Assembly (NCBI GenBank): GCA_013003715.1
Contig: JABDIN010000081.1
Location: 1-62,123 of the forward strand
Length of the DNA: 62,123 bases
Direction of reading: 5' to 3'
From: Desulfobacteraceae bacterium
GTDB lineage: Bacteria; Desulfobacterota; Desulfobacteria; Desulfobacterales; Desulfosarcinaceae
Of this stretch, positions 52,815 through 61,856 are shown one piece after another. The position numbers and the translations under genes are program-made. The notes beneath the pieces are model-generated. The model was not told the origin of the DNA, searched no databases, and saw only the letters and a list, made by a program, of their open reading frames with translations. Position 1 is the first letter of the stretch. The number at the start of each line of letters is the position of its first letter.

Positions 52815-53147
52815 ATGGATTACCTGAGTCCGGATCGCCGGCGACAATCAAGAAAGTCCATCAGCATTACCATCTCCTTTGCCCCCAAACGAAATGATAT
52901 CACCCAATCGGACTGGTATTTTGGAGAAATGAGAAATGTTTCGTTCGGTGGGGCGTGTTTTTATGTCGAAGGATTGCCAAGATTCCTATCCGGAGAGGCC
53001 ATCGATATATTGTGCTTCCCAAATCCGAAATTTGTTGTAGAGACCGGCTTGGTACCCTATCGTATCACCGGACAGATGGTTTGGCTGGACCGCAGCAGTC
53101 AACAGATTGGCATCCGATACGAACCGCCCGGTAAGATAACAAAGTGA
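52815..53147 (+). CDS. PilZ-domain protein (probable c-di-GMP receptor)
   Basis: 110 residues. The cyclic-di-GMP signatures RRRQSRKS (RxxxR) near residue 8 and NVSFGGACF ((D/N)xSxxG) near 43 are both visible, followed by beta strands of the PilZ barrel. It is a single-domain receptor; the target process (motility, exopolysaccharide) is unknown. GAGGAGG 4 bases before the ATG at 52815 sets the start. Confidence 0.8.
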   Translation: MDYLSPDRRRQSRKSISITISFAPKRNDITQSDWYFGEMRNVSFGGACFYVEGLPRFLSGEAIDILCFPNPKFVVETGLVPYRITGQMVWLDRSSQQIGIRYEPPGKITK

Positions 53148-53340
53148 CGGTGTTGATGTGAAGGCCGATTACTATTAGTATAACTTTGGATTGAAATTCA
53201 AATGCCATTGCGGTATGGCTGGCTTGCAACTTTTCACAGCTTTGAATTCTATTTCTATCAATCGGCTGTGTTCTTGATAACCAGTTGTTTTTGGCGGTAT
53301 TTTTATACCGTTGCGATCAGACCTGCGAATTGGAATGCAC

Positions 53341-53724
53341 ATGATACCGGTGGTGAAGACGATTTTTAAAAAATGTATGGTATGCGAGACCGAGTGGAAC
53401 GAATTAACAGATTTCCTGGAAGATCCTGATCTGAAATTGATTGGTTTCCAGAGCCTTTACGATAAACAGGGTGATGGACTGTTTCTGTTTAACCACTCCT
53501 GTCGCGGAACGCTCGCCTGCAATGTGAAGGACTTTACTTTTTTATATGAAGGGCCGGTATTCCCGGAGATAATGACGGGTTCCGATGAATGCCCCGGCTA
53601 TTGCCAGGTGGCGGACAATCTGGAACCTTGCGCCGCCAATTGTCAACGTGCATATATTCGCGAGGTGCTTCAGATCGTTAAAGAATGGCCCAAAAAGCAT
53701 CCAGTAGCCTCCCTGGTGGGATAA
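53341..53724 (+). CDS. Hypothetical cysteine-rich cytoplasmic protein
   Basis: 127 residues without signal or TM helix. Cysteines occur in CMVCETEW, HSCRGTLAC, CPGYC and CAANC, and the chain ends in an amphipathic helix (YIREVLQIVKEWPKK). I do not recognise the family; the pattern suggests metal or Fe-S binding. ATG 53341 with GGA 6 bases before it is the favoured start; ATG 53335 is an alternative. Confidence 0.5.
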   Translation: MIPVVKTIFKKCMVCETEWNELTDFLEDPDLKLIGFQSLYDKQGDGLFLFNHSCRGTLACNVKDFTFLYEGPVFPEIMTGSDECPGYCQVADNLEPCAANCQRAYIREVLQIVKEWPKKHPVASLVG

Positions 53725-54112
53725 GAACACCTTGCCCGCTCATCGTTCATTTTTCGGAACCAATCATAAACAGTTTTAATGTGGGAGGATATTCCCTAAG
53801 TAACGAATAAACCTTTGTGCAGTGAGCGTTGCAATGGACTTTCCTCGGCCTGTAGTGCGGAGTTGAACCGGAAGAACTGTACCTGCGACACCGGGCCGCT
53901 GGATTCGCGCTTATCCATTTTAAAGACACTCGAGTTGTCACAGAAACAAGGTTGAATTATTTTACCGCTGACGGATAAGTATCTGGGTCGTCAGGATTGT
54001 AAAATTAAGGTGTACCGGACACCCCGACCGAGACCTTCACCTCAACAGCAAGCCAGTGACATTGATATTCAGGAACGGTAGCCGGCTTGAATGGAAAGGA
54101 TTGGAACAACGC
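53725..54112. other. 388-bp gene-free region before the HisH-HisF gene
   Basis: No supported gene, terminator or repeat was seen. The weak ribosome site (AAGGATTGG) before the fusion gene lies at its right end. Confidence 0.35.
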
Positions 54113-55684
54113 ATGGTCACTTTATTGGATTATGGCGCAGGTAATGTCCGAAGTGTCATCAATGCCCTTGAAGGTCAGGGGGCATCCGTTAAAATAGTAG
54201 AAAAAAACGAGGATATTCTCAGTGCGGAACGCCTGGTGTTTCCGGGAGTTGGTGCGTTCGGCCATATGATGCAGGTGTTGCACCAGCGGGGGTATATCGA
54301 ACCGTTGAAAGCGTATCTGGCTTCCGGCAGACCTTACCTGGGCATCTGTCTGGGGATGCATGCGCTGTTTGACGCCAGTGACGAGGCATTGGAAACCAGG
54401 GGACTGGGAATTTTGAACGGCCGGGTGAAGCAGTTTGATATAGATCTGGCCGTTCCGCACATCGGATGGAACGGTGTGCATATTAAACAACCGTCGCGGT
54501 TGTTTTCAGGATTTTCAGGCGGCGAAAAATTTTATTTCGTGCATTCGTATTATGTGGAGCCTTTGGATGAAGATGTCGTGCTCACGGTAACGGACTATGG
54601 CCAGTGCTTTGTCAGCGCTGTTCAAAAGGGAAGTATTGTCGGAACCCAGTTCCACCCGGAAAAAAGCGGGAATGCAGGCCTGCGCCTGTTAAAGAATTTT
54701 ATGGATGAAACCACGCTGCCTGCTCAACCCGCACAGGCTTTTGATAATACACAATTGGCCAAACGCATCATTGCCTGCCTGGATGTGCGGGCCAATGACC
54801 AGGGCGATCTTGTGGTGACCAAGGGTGATCAATACGACGTGCGGAAAGACGGCAACGTCCGTAATCTCGGCAAACCCGTTGAATTGGCCAAGCGGTATTA
54901 CGATGAAGGCGCCGATGAGATCACCTTTCTGAATATTACGGGTTTCCGGGATTTTCCCCTTGAAGATATGCCCATGATCGACGTGTTGAAGCAAACCTCA
55001 AGGAATGTATTCGTTCCGTTGACCATCGGAGGCGGCATCCGTGACTATACGGATAAAGACGGAAAAACATATTCCGCGTTGGACGTGGCGGAGGCCTACT
55101 TCCGATCCGGTGCCGATAAAGTCTCCATTGGAAGTGATGCCGTATTGGTAGCTGAGCAATACCTGGCCACCGGAGAAAAAACCGGCAAATCGGCCATCGA
55201 GGAGATATCAAGGGTATATGGCAGCCAGGCGGTGGTAATTTCAATCGATCCCAGACGCGTATATGTGGCATCCCCGGATGATGTCAAACACGTGGTGATA
55301 AAAACCGGGATACCGGGACCGGATAATGAACACTATTGCTGGTATCAATGCACCATAAAAGGCGGGCGTGAGGGCCGCGAACTCGATGCCATTACCTTTG
55401 CCGTGGCATGTGAACACCTGGGTGCCGGAGAGATATTACTCAATTGCATTGATCGTGACGGTACGACTCAGGGGTTTGATACCGAATTGATCAATGCCGT
55501 GAAAAAAATGGTTTCCATCCCTGTGATCGCCTCCAGCGGTGCCGGCAGTGCAGCCCATTTTCATGAGGTGTTTTCAACGACCGGGGCGGAATCCGCTCTG
55601 GCTGCCGGTATTTTTCACCGCCGGGATGTACCCATCGGGGAGGTAAAATCCTATTTGATGGATAAAGTCCCCATTCGTGAATGA
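54113..55684 (+). CDS. hisHF: Bifunctional imidazole glycerol-phosphate synthase (HisH-HisF fusion)
   Basis: 523 residues. Residues 1-200 are the HisH glutaminase with Cys79 in GICLGMH and His181/Glu183 in TQFHPEKSG. Residues 215-520 are the HisF cyclase barrel with CLDVRANDQGDLVVTKGDQY and CIDRDGTTQGFD. The HisF part carries insertions (TKGDQYDVRKDGNVRNLGKP and GPDNEHYCWYQCTIKGG) that I recall from eukaryotic HIS7 rather than from ordinary bacterial HisF. It converts PRFAR plus glutamine to IGP and AICAR in histidine synthesis. It is a lone his gene here. ATG 54113 is used. Confidence 0.9.
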   Translation: MVTLLDYGAGNVRSVINALEGQGASVKIVEKNEDILSAERLVFPGVGAFGHMMQVLHQRGYIEPLKAYLASGRPYLGICLGMHALFDASDEALETRGLGILNGRVKQFDIDLAVPHIGWNGVHIKQPSRLFSGFSGGEKFYFVHSYYVEPLDEDVVLTVTDYGQCFVSAVQKGSIVGTQFHPEKSGNAGLRLLKNFMDETTLPAQPAQAFDNTQLAKRIIACLDVRANDQGDLVVTKGDQYDVRKDGNVRNLGKPVELAKRYYDEGADEITFLNITGFRDFPLEDMPMIDVLKQTSRNVFVPLTIGGGIRDYTDKDGKTYSALDVAEAYFRSGADKVSIGSDAVLVAEQYLATGEKTGKSAIEEISRVYGSQAVVISIDPRRVYVASPDDVKHVVIKTGIPGPDNEHYCWYQCTIKGGREGRELDAITFAVACEHLGAGEILLNCIDRDGTTQGFDTELINAVKKMVSIPVIASSGAGSAAHFHEVFSTTGAESALAAGIFHRRDVPIGEVKSYLMDKVPIRE

Positions 55685-55744
55685 TGCATGGTTCCAGCAA
55701 CAATCTAATCCACAGACCAAATGCCTTTTGGCTGAGAGCCGCAT

Positions 55745-56848
55745 ATGATGCTCACGAGAAAAATAAACAAATTGAAAAGTTTCTACTCCCTTTACACCAG
55801 CGGGTTGAACCGGAATGAAGTTGAGTCCCTGCTGAAAAAGGACACGGTGGATGCGATTGCATACCTCCAGGGAAAATCCGGGGGAAAGCCCGGTATCGAA
55901 GGGAGATCATCACTCCGGACATTTTTGAAGACATGGAAGGAAATTTTTATCAGCTTCGTGATGCGCCTGACCCCGGCCAGACGCCTGGTTTATGGTATAG
56001 CGTTTATCACTTTTTTTCTAGGATTGATCCACCAGAACGGGCTGTATCTATTGGGGTCGTTTGGGTTGATCAACTTCCTTCTGGTGTTGGAATTGGTGGA
56101 TAAGCTGACCACACGGGATGAACTGGAAATCGCCCGTGAAATCCAGGTCAGCCTTCAACCCGAACACATACCGGATTTTCAACTGCTTTCATTCGCCACT
56201 TTTTCAAAACCGGCCAGGGTGGTGGGCGGAGATTTTTTCGACATTATACAATCTGATTCGGATAAGGTGATCAGCATCCTGGGGGATGTGGCGGATAAAG
56301 GAATTTCCGCGGCCCTTTATGCAGCCTATGTGCAAAGTATGTTCCAGTCCCTGTCCCTGAAGAATGCATCTCCCACGGATATTTTCAGCAGCCTTAACCA
56401 CCTCATCAGCAAGCGGCTGCGGAGCGGAGATTTTGTTACCGCCGTCATCGCCCTGTTTGATCTGACGGAAAAATCGGTGACCATTTCCCGTGCCGGGCAT
56501 AACTGGCCTTTGTTCTATTGCTACAAGACCCGGGAAATTCAGGAACTGAGACCCAAAGGCCTGAGCATCGGTACGGTGGAAGACCGGATTTTTGATGAAC
56601 AGCTCGAGGCTAAGAAGATTTATCTCTCATCCGGAGATTTATTGCTGCTGTATTCGGACGGTGTCACCGAGGCCGCCAATGCAGATGACCACATGTTCGA
56701 TATTTCTCGATTAAAATCAGCAGTTTTCGAAAGTGTAGGGCAATCCAGTAAAAATGTCATTGACCATATCAACCACGAGTTGAACGATTTCGTGCGGTCC
56801 GGTGAATTACAGGATGATGCCACCATGCTGGCGGTGAAAATCAAATGA
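55745..56848 (+). CDS. SpoIIE/PP2C-type serine phosphatase with membrane anchor
   Basis: 367 residues. A helical N-terminus is followed by two hydrophobic helices (about 80-115). The phosphatase domain then shows GGDFFDII, LGDVADKG, YSDGVTEA and DDATMLAVK, all with metal-binding aspartates. It is better conserved than the one at 2053-3018. It probably acts on an anti-sigma-antagonist phosphoprotein; no partner is nearby. Two in-frame ATGs at 55745 and 55748 are possible starts. It starts 60 bp after the hisHF stop. Confidence 0.85.
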   Translation: MMLTRKINKLKSFYSLYTSGLNRNEVESLLKKDTVDAIAYLQGKSGGKPGIEGRSSLRTFLKTWKEIFISFVMRLTPARRLVYGIAFITFFLGLIHQNGLYLLGSFGLINFLLVLELVDKLTTRDELEIAREIQVSLQPEHIPDFQLLSFATFSKPARVVGGDFFDIIQSDSDKVISILGDVADKGISAALYAAYVQSMFQSLSLKNASPTDIFSSLNHLISKRLRSGDFVTAVIALFDLTEKSVTISRAGHNWPLFYCYKTREIQELRPKGLSIGTVEDRIFDEQLEAKKIYLSSGDLLLLYSDGVTEAANADDHMFDISRLKSAVFESVGQSSKNVIDHINHELNDFVRSGELQDDATMLAVKIK

Positions 56849-56993
56849 ATGATATGCCTTTCTGTATCAGACGCCGCATACGCGGAAATACCACGGATGT
56901 GATGTCCTGACGCTGGTTGGAGGCTTGAACTGCAAGCTCAAGCCCTTTCCCATGGTTTGCCGCTGGATTTTTCGATACACCTGCATTCAGGCA

Positions 56994-57554
56994 TTACCCC
57001 GGTGGGAACTGCGACAGGATTTTCGTCACCAACTCGGTGATGATTTCCGCCCGTTTTTCCGGCCGTGTATGCGTCATGAACCGGTGTGTACCGGTTCCCC
57101 GCCACATGAGATTTCCCGTGACGGCATCAATGAAATCGATGACGAGCAGGCCCTCATCATACTGTTCCACAGAGCTGCCGGTGTGGGCACCGACACCGCC
57201 ATGACGCCCAAAATGTCCAAAGCCGAAACCGATACCGGTACGGGGCTCATTTGATGCAATCCGGCTGTGGATATCATAGTTGTAGTCCGCATAGAAATCA
57301 GGCGTTGCCCCGGTAGTTTTACGGAATCCACGTTCGGCCAACACGCTTTCCACAGCCGCCTGAACCCGTGATGCCGTCAAGGGATCGTTCACCCGCGGAT
57401 CACCGGTTTTTTCCGTGGCCGAAATCCGCCAACCATAATCACCGATAGCTGTAAACCCCCTGGATAAATCGTAATCCTGACTCACCCGCACCGATGTGCA
57501 ATTCAGCAGCCCCACTGCTAACACGAAGGAAAGGAGACGATAGGTATTGTTCAT
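56994..57554 (-). CDS. DUF4136 lipoprotein
   Basis: 186 residues. The lipobox is LAVGLLNCTS, so it is membrane-anchored. The mature part has SRVQAAVESVLAERGFRKTTGATPDFYADYNYDI, a glycine/histidine-rich loop (GFGFGHFGRHGGVG) and LVIDFIDAVTGNLMWRGTG, matching DUF4136. Family members are found in the periplasm of many Gram-negatives with no known function. The ATG at 57554 (GGAGG upstream) is preferred over a start 56 codons earlier that lacks the signal at its terminus. Confidence 0.8.
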   Translation of the reverse strand: MNNTYRLLSFVLAVGLLNCTSVRVSQDYDLSRGFTAIGDYGWRISATEKTGDPRVNDPLTASRVQAAVESVLAERGFRKTTGATPDFYADYNYDIHSRIASNEPRTGIGFGFGHFGRHGGVGAHTGSSVEQYDEGLLVIDFIDAVTGNLMWRGTGTHRFMTHTRPEKRAEIITELVTKILSQFPPG

Positions 57555-57861
57555 GTGATCCTCCAACATTGGTTTTGGAATGAATAAATTAATCCAGCAA
57601 ATAAGTAGTGTGATGTATGTCCGGTTTGCGTAATTTTCCGCCGGAGCAATAATATAACACCATTTAACCAATACACCAATTAACCATGCAACGCGCTCAA
57701 TCGACTCTCCCGGAGGATGCATGTTTTTATCACAACCGGCACTTTATAGTGAAGTGTATTAATCAAAAAGGATCTTATGACCGATAAAGACATTATCGAC
57801 GCAAAAACGCATTGTTGCCGACGACCCATGACATTAAAAATAGAGACCTTGATTATATCCG
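57555..57861. other. 307-bp divergent gap
   Basis: Lies between the DUF4136 gene (leftward) and a small membrane-protein gene (rightward). It is AT-rich near 57640-57690. No operator or hairpin stood out. Confidence 0.3.
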
Positions 57862-58170
57862 ATGATATTCCTTCGATTTCTTGTTTTTGCCTTACCCCAA
57901 CTATTGGTTTTCCTTTTGCTGGGAGCGACGTTCGACCTGTTGGGGGGGCGGGACCAAGCGGATTCCGCGGTTGGTGTACTGATCGTCCTGTTCTTTCTGA
58001 ATCCTGTGGCAACCGCTTTTCTGGTGGTAATTGAAACCCTCACAGCCCTGGAAAAACGCAAGAACGAAAGCCCATCGCACTCATTTGTCATGTTGGGTCT
58101 GGCCGTTTTTCTCCTGTTCCAGGCGATAACCACAAATGTCGTTATCCTGATGCAGGTTAAACTGCATTGA
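57862..58170 (+). CDS. Small membrane protein, unknown
   Basis: 102 residues with three TM helices (about 3-25, 35-58, 75-97) and a short cytoplasmic EKRKNESPS loop. I do not recognise the family. No strong ribosome site precedes the ATG at 57862, so the start, and to a lesser extent the gene itself, is uncertain. It is supported mainly by its hydrophobic pattern and lack of a competing frame. Confidence 0.45.
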   Translation: MIFLRFLVFALPQLLVFLLLGATFDLLGGRDQADSAVGVLIVLFFLNPVATAFLVVIETLTALEKRKNESPSHSFVMLGLAVFLLFQAITTNVVILMQVKLH

Positions 58171-58402
58171 CCGTCCATCGGTTTTCCCCATCACCCCGAC
58201 AACATCCCCACCGGGCATGCCGTGCTCCCATGATATTCTGACCATTATTTCCATGATGTTCTGCTCTTGACGCCAATGGAGATGTCTGGTATCTTTCCTG
58301 AATTACATACGTCCAGTAGGCGGCCTGTCCCCTGATAGGTCATGGATGGCCTGGTATCGGCTGACGAGATTAAACAACTGCTGTAACCATAAGGAGGTAC
58401 TT

Positions 58403-59170
58403 ATGATGTTCAAAAGCAGGAGGTGGTTGTGGGCTACAACGGCTTTGCTCATAGGTGTCGGATTATTAATTGGATGCGGTGGCGGTGGCGGCGGAGGTTC
58501 GGATGATACGCCGGTGCTGGTGAACCTGGCCGGAATCTGGCAAGTGGAAGAGACCGTTGACGGTGATTGCAGCGGCAATGATTATCCCTATTCACGGATA
58601 ATGATCTATACCGTTACACAGAGCGGGAATTCAGTCACCATGCGCGATGACCTTGAAGACGAAGAGATGACAGCGACGTTGAGCGGTTATACCCTGAGTA
58701 TCGATGACACGCTGCCGAACGGGGACGGCTCTATCACCATAACCGGCGATGCCGAGTGTTCCACGGACGGCCGGCGTTTCAGCGGGACCGCCACATGGAC
58801 ATATACTGAACCCGGTTACTCGTGTAGCGGCACCAGAACGCTTACCGGCACCAAAACCAGCGATGCCCGGGTTGATGCCGGCGGTGACTGGAGCGGTACA
58901 TATGATAGCGACGAATACGGTGTCTCCGATACCTTCTCGGCAACCATAGTGGACACCGACGGTGTTTTGACCGGTACGATCAGTGTTCCGTTTATCGGAA
59001 TGTCCGACGCCGTGCTCACCGGAACCGTAGACGGCAGTGCCATCACATTTGGTGATATCAGCGGGCAAATCACATTCACCGGTGTCATCACTGAATCCGG
59101 GACGGCTTCCGGATCCTATGCATTTGACAGCCTGGGCGATGAGGGAACATGGGAAGCCCACCGGTTATAG
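58403..59170 (+). CDS. Beta-rich lipoprotein, unknown
   Basis: 255 residues. The lipobox LIGVGLLIGCGGGG is followed by a run of seven glycines, a common linker after the lipidated cysteine. Two related beta domains follow: IWQVEETVDGDCSGN ... GTATWTYTEPGYSCSGTRTLTGT, and GDWSGTYDSDEYGVSDTFSATI ... GTASGSYAF. They look like a duplicated lipocalin-like or META-like barrel. AAGGAGG precedes the double ATG. A strong intrinsic terminator lies 34 bp downstream. Confidence 0.7.
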   Translation: MMFKSRRWLWATTALLIGVGLLIGCGGGGGGGSDDTPVLVNLAGIWQVEETVDGDCSGNDYPYSRIMIYTVTQSGNSVTMRDDLEDEEMTATLSGYTLSIDDTLPNGDGSITITGDAECSTDGRRFSGTATWTYTEPGYSCSGTRTLTGTKTSDARVDAGGDWSGTYDSDEYGVSDTFSATIVDTDGVLTGTISVPFIGMSDAVLTGTVDGSAITFGDISGQITFTGVITESGTASGSYAFDSLGDEGTWEAHRL

Positions 59171-59203
59171 TTGTTGCCGGCCACATGATGTTTCATCCAA
59201 TAG

Positions 59204-59251
59204 GGGTGTCGTGCGAACCCGCATGGTCTTCCATAGGCACGACACCCTTTT
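59204..59251 (+). terminator. Rho-independent terminator after the lipoprotein gene
   Basis: GGGTGTCGTGC (59204-59214) pairs perfectly with GCACGACACCC (59237-59247) and is followed by TTTT then AAAA. The stem is 11 bp and GC-rich. The A-run on the other side means it could also work leftward. Confidence 0.85.
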
Positions 59252-59337
59252 AAAATCCTCTTCAATTTCAGAACCCCAACAGATCTATCCACTCTTTTTG
59301 GCCAGACCTTGTTCTATGTCACCCCGGTTTAATCCTT

Positions 59338-59649
59338 GGATATTTCAGCACCCTGCTGGATCGGATCAGTCGGCTATCGGAAGAACGGGTCATCGAGGCC
59401 GGAAGGCGTTCGGCCGCGGAAGAAAAAATGGCCCTTGCATTGAATCTGCATGATCGGCTGAAGTCCAAGTTGACGGCTATCCTCTGGATGTTTAAATCGA
59501 TGACACAACAGAATGAGGACACCCCCGCCATATCCGGGAAAATCATCCGTATTCTGAATAATTATCAGCAGCATCAAAATTACGGGCTGACCAAAAGAGA
59601 AAAAGAAATTTTAATTCATATCTGTCAGGGGGTAGCGGATGTGACCTGA
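59338..59649 (+). pseudogene. Remnant of a LuxR-type regulator gene
   Basis: The frame reads GYFSTLLDRISRLSEERV, then EEKMALALNLHDRLKSKLTAILWMF, and finally LTKREKEILIHICQGVADVT before a TGA. The last part is the first two helices of a LuxR DNA-binding domain cut off before the recognition helix, and no start codon with a ribosome site precedes the frame. It therefore looks like an internal fragment of a PAS/LuxR regulator. The bases AAATGTCAAATG follow the stop, resembling the end of the dispersed repeat. Confidence 0.45.
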
Positions 59650-59654
59650 AAATG

Positions 59655-60806
59655 TCAAATGGGACTTCCATAATTATGTGGCAGCGAGTCAGACCCGGTT
59701 TTATGCCTTTGGGCCATATGTTTAAGCCGGGTTTCCGGTTCATGATACCGGCGGTAGTAATGGGTGAGCGTCGTGATAGTAAAAAAAGTGTTCATCATTG
59801 GTATGCGGATCAGATGCCAGAACAACCAGTATGAAAAGAAAAGCGCAGGCAGTACATAAATTAAGTTGAGTATTTCAGTAGGCCAATACCCGCGGATAGC
59901 GGGTACTAAATCAGACAGTTCATGCAACCACAACAATAAAGCGGTAAAAACAGGGATGGATATAATAAAGTATAAGAGAATCGCCCACAAATGGCCGGCT
60001 TCCACAGCCCTTTTGGAACAATAGCCCATGCAGCGCAGGCAGACTTCACAGTGATAGGTCCAATAGGGGCGCTTCTTCTTGCCGGCGCTTCTCATCTCTA
60101 TGGCCTGATTGGGACAGAACCGGGCGCACCGCCCGCACCCCACACAGCGATCGCTGGAAAACATGAGCTTCGCCATAAAAAGCTTCCCGATCAGAAGATA
60201 AAGGAGGGGGAAAACCGGTATCAGCCAGAATATTCCGATGCTCCACATTGCCTCCCATAGATTATTACGTGTAAAATAGACGCTGCGGCCTTCCATAATG
60301 CGGGGCACCAGCATCGCCAATTTCTGCTCCGCCTTCCCGGTGATTGCCGCTACATTTTTTGAGTACAGACCCCAGTGGAAATTGATGAGATTGGACGGCA
60401 TGTCCAGGCTGAAGAGCGCACGAGGCCGATATCCTTTTATCATCATGAGAAAGGCGGCCAGAAATGTCCCCAAGCCCGCCGCGCCGGGAATGCGCAACGG
60501 CCCCACCTTTATCCCCCCACGGGTGGCCGCACACAATGCCGGCACCCTTTTTTGTCTGCGCATTCCCAACAAAAACTTGATCATGGACCAAGGCGGCATG
60601 AACCCGTGTGCCGGAAATAAAACCCCCACCAGGGTGTCCCTGGAATGAATCGTTTCGTCTTCCGTATCCGATCCATCGATCATCACGATTCTGGTATTCT
60701 CAATATATGGGCCGGCAAACTCCAGCACCCAGCGGGCGGCGCGATAGGTATTGCCCGTTCCACTCATCACGTACAGGACCGCATTTTTATAAGGCAGGTT
60801 ATCCAC
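59655..60806 (-). CDS. EFR1-type membrane ferredoxin-flavodoxin protein
   Basis: 383 residues. The N-terminal flavodoxin-like domain starts VLYVMSGTGNTYRAARWVLE, a phosphate-loop pattern. Two [4Fe-4S] motifs follow near 218-265 (CVGCGRCARFCPNQAIEM and CEVCLRCMGYCSKRAV), then a pair of TM helices. A hydrophobic segment also precedes the ferredoxin. This is the EFR1-family layout found in anaerobes; it probably passes electrons at the inner membrane. The start is a GTG at 60804-60806 with GGGGAT upstream. It is convergent with the LuxR remnant. Confidence 0.8.
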   Translation of the reverse strand: MDNLPYKNAVLYVMSGTGNTYRAARWVLEFAGPYIENTRIVMIDGSDTEDETIHSRDTLVGVLFPAHGFMPPWSMIKFLLGMRRQKRVPALCAATRGGIKVGPLRIPGAAGLGTFLAAFLMMIKGYRPRALFSLDMPSNLINFHWGLYSKNVAAITGKAEQKLAMLVPRIMEGRSVYFTRNNLWEAMWSIGIFWLIPVFPLLYLLIGKLFMAKLMFSSDRCVGCGRCARFCPNQAIEMRSAGKKKRPYWTYHCEVCLRCMGYCSKRAVEAGHLWAILLYFIISIPVFTALLLWLHELSDLVPAIRGYWPTEILNLIYVLPALFFSYWLFWHLIRIPMMNTFFTITTLTHYYRRYHEPETRLKHMAQRHKTGSDSLPHNYGSPI

Positions 60807-60877
60807 GAATTTATCCCCTGTACTCGTGGGTTACGGTAGCGTTCGTAAAAGATCAGTGAATCGACTACTTGGCTACC

Positions 60878-61675
60878 TCAAATTAGAATTTTCCCCTCAA
60901 TTACAATGGTTGCATTGCCAGACAACTTGACTCTTTTATGATCAACTATTTTGATGATAACAACCCCACCACGCTCGGATGCCTGGTAACCGGCCATTTT
61001 TACCCTATTGAATTTTTTGTTCCAATAATATGCAAGGGCGCAGTGGGTAGAGCCTGTTACCGGGTCTTCATTTACGCCGACCCAGGGTGCAAAGTATCTC
61101 GAAAAAAAATCGTAACGCGTATCATTCGATTTGGATGTCACCACGATCCCACGGCCGGGAAGGTTTGACAGACCACTAAAATCTGGTCTTATATTCCTTA
61201 GTGTCTCAACGCTTTCAACTTCAAAAAAATCTTTTTCACCGGCATTTCCATAAAAAACGATATTGTGTTCATTGATTCCTAAAAGAGCGGTCTTCGTTCC
61301 ATCAAGTTTAGACCGCTGTTCAACCTTGATCAAGGGGAAATCCATTTCGACATAGCCGTCCTTGACACGAACCGTTAGTTCACCTGACCTTGTGTTGAAT
61401 TTCACAAGCTGATTTTCCCGGATGATACCTTTACAATACAATACCCATGCGGTTGCCAATGTCGCATGACCGCACAACTCCACCTCAACCCGGGGGGTGA
61501 ACCATCGTAATGACATATTTTCCAATGAGATGAAGGCTGTTTCCGAAACCGCCATTTCCATGGCGATTTTCCGTAGCAGACGATCATCATGATGCTCATC
61601 CAGAATGCAGACGCCGGCGGGATTCCCCCTGAAAGCCTCAGTTGTAAATGAATCCACTTGAAATATTTCCATCAT
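60878..61675 (-). CDS. PhzF-family isomerase-like protein
   Basis: 265 residues. VDSFTTEAFRGNPAGVCIL opens the chain. The catalytic glutamate Glu45 lies in SETAFI, and ELCGHATLATA is at about 66-76; a second half carries EDPVTGSTHCALAYYW. PhzF-like proteins share the diaminopimelate epimerase fold and usually act as isomerases on small amino-acid-like compounds. No phenazine genes are present, so the real substrate is unknown. Two adjacent ATGs (61675 and 61672) follow AGG. Confidence 0.85.
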   Translation of the reverse strand: MMEIFQVDSFTTEAFRGNPAGVCILDEHHDDRLLRKIAMEMAVSETAFISLENMSLRWFTPRVEVELCGHATLATAWVLYCKGIIRENQLVKFNTRSGELTVRVKDGYVEMDFPLIKVEQRSKLDGTKTALLGINEHNIVFYGNAGEKDFFEVESVETLRNIRPDFSGLSNLPGRGIVVTSKSNDTRYDFFSRYFAPWVGVNEDPVTGSTHCALAYYWNKKFNRVKMAGYQASERGGVVIIKIVDHKRVKLSGNATIVIEGKILI

Positions 61676-61856
61676 CCTATCGACCCTCTGATCACAACCC
61701 CGTTACTCGCAAAGGTTCTTGGCATGTAAAAAGATTCAATTGCCGCATCGCACATTTCTTCCTATAAATTTGTATTTCGTGGCGTTATGGTTTCCAAATA
61801 AGTCGCTACCTTCAAGATGCCCGTTTTTTCATACGATACCGTCCCCATTGGAGATA

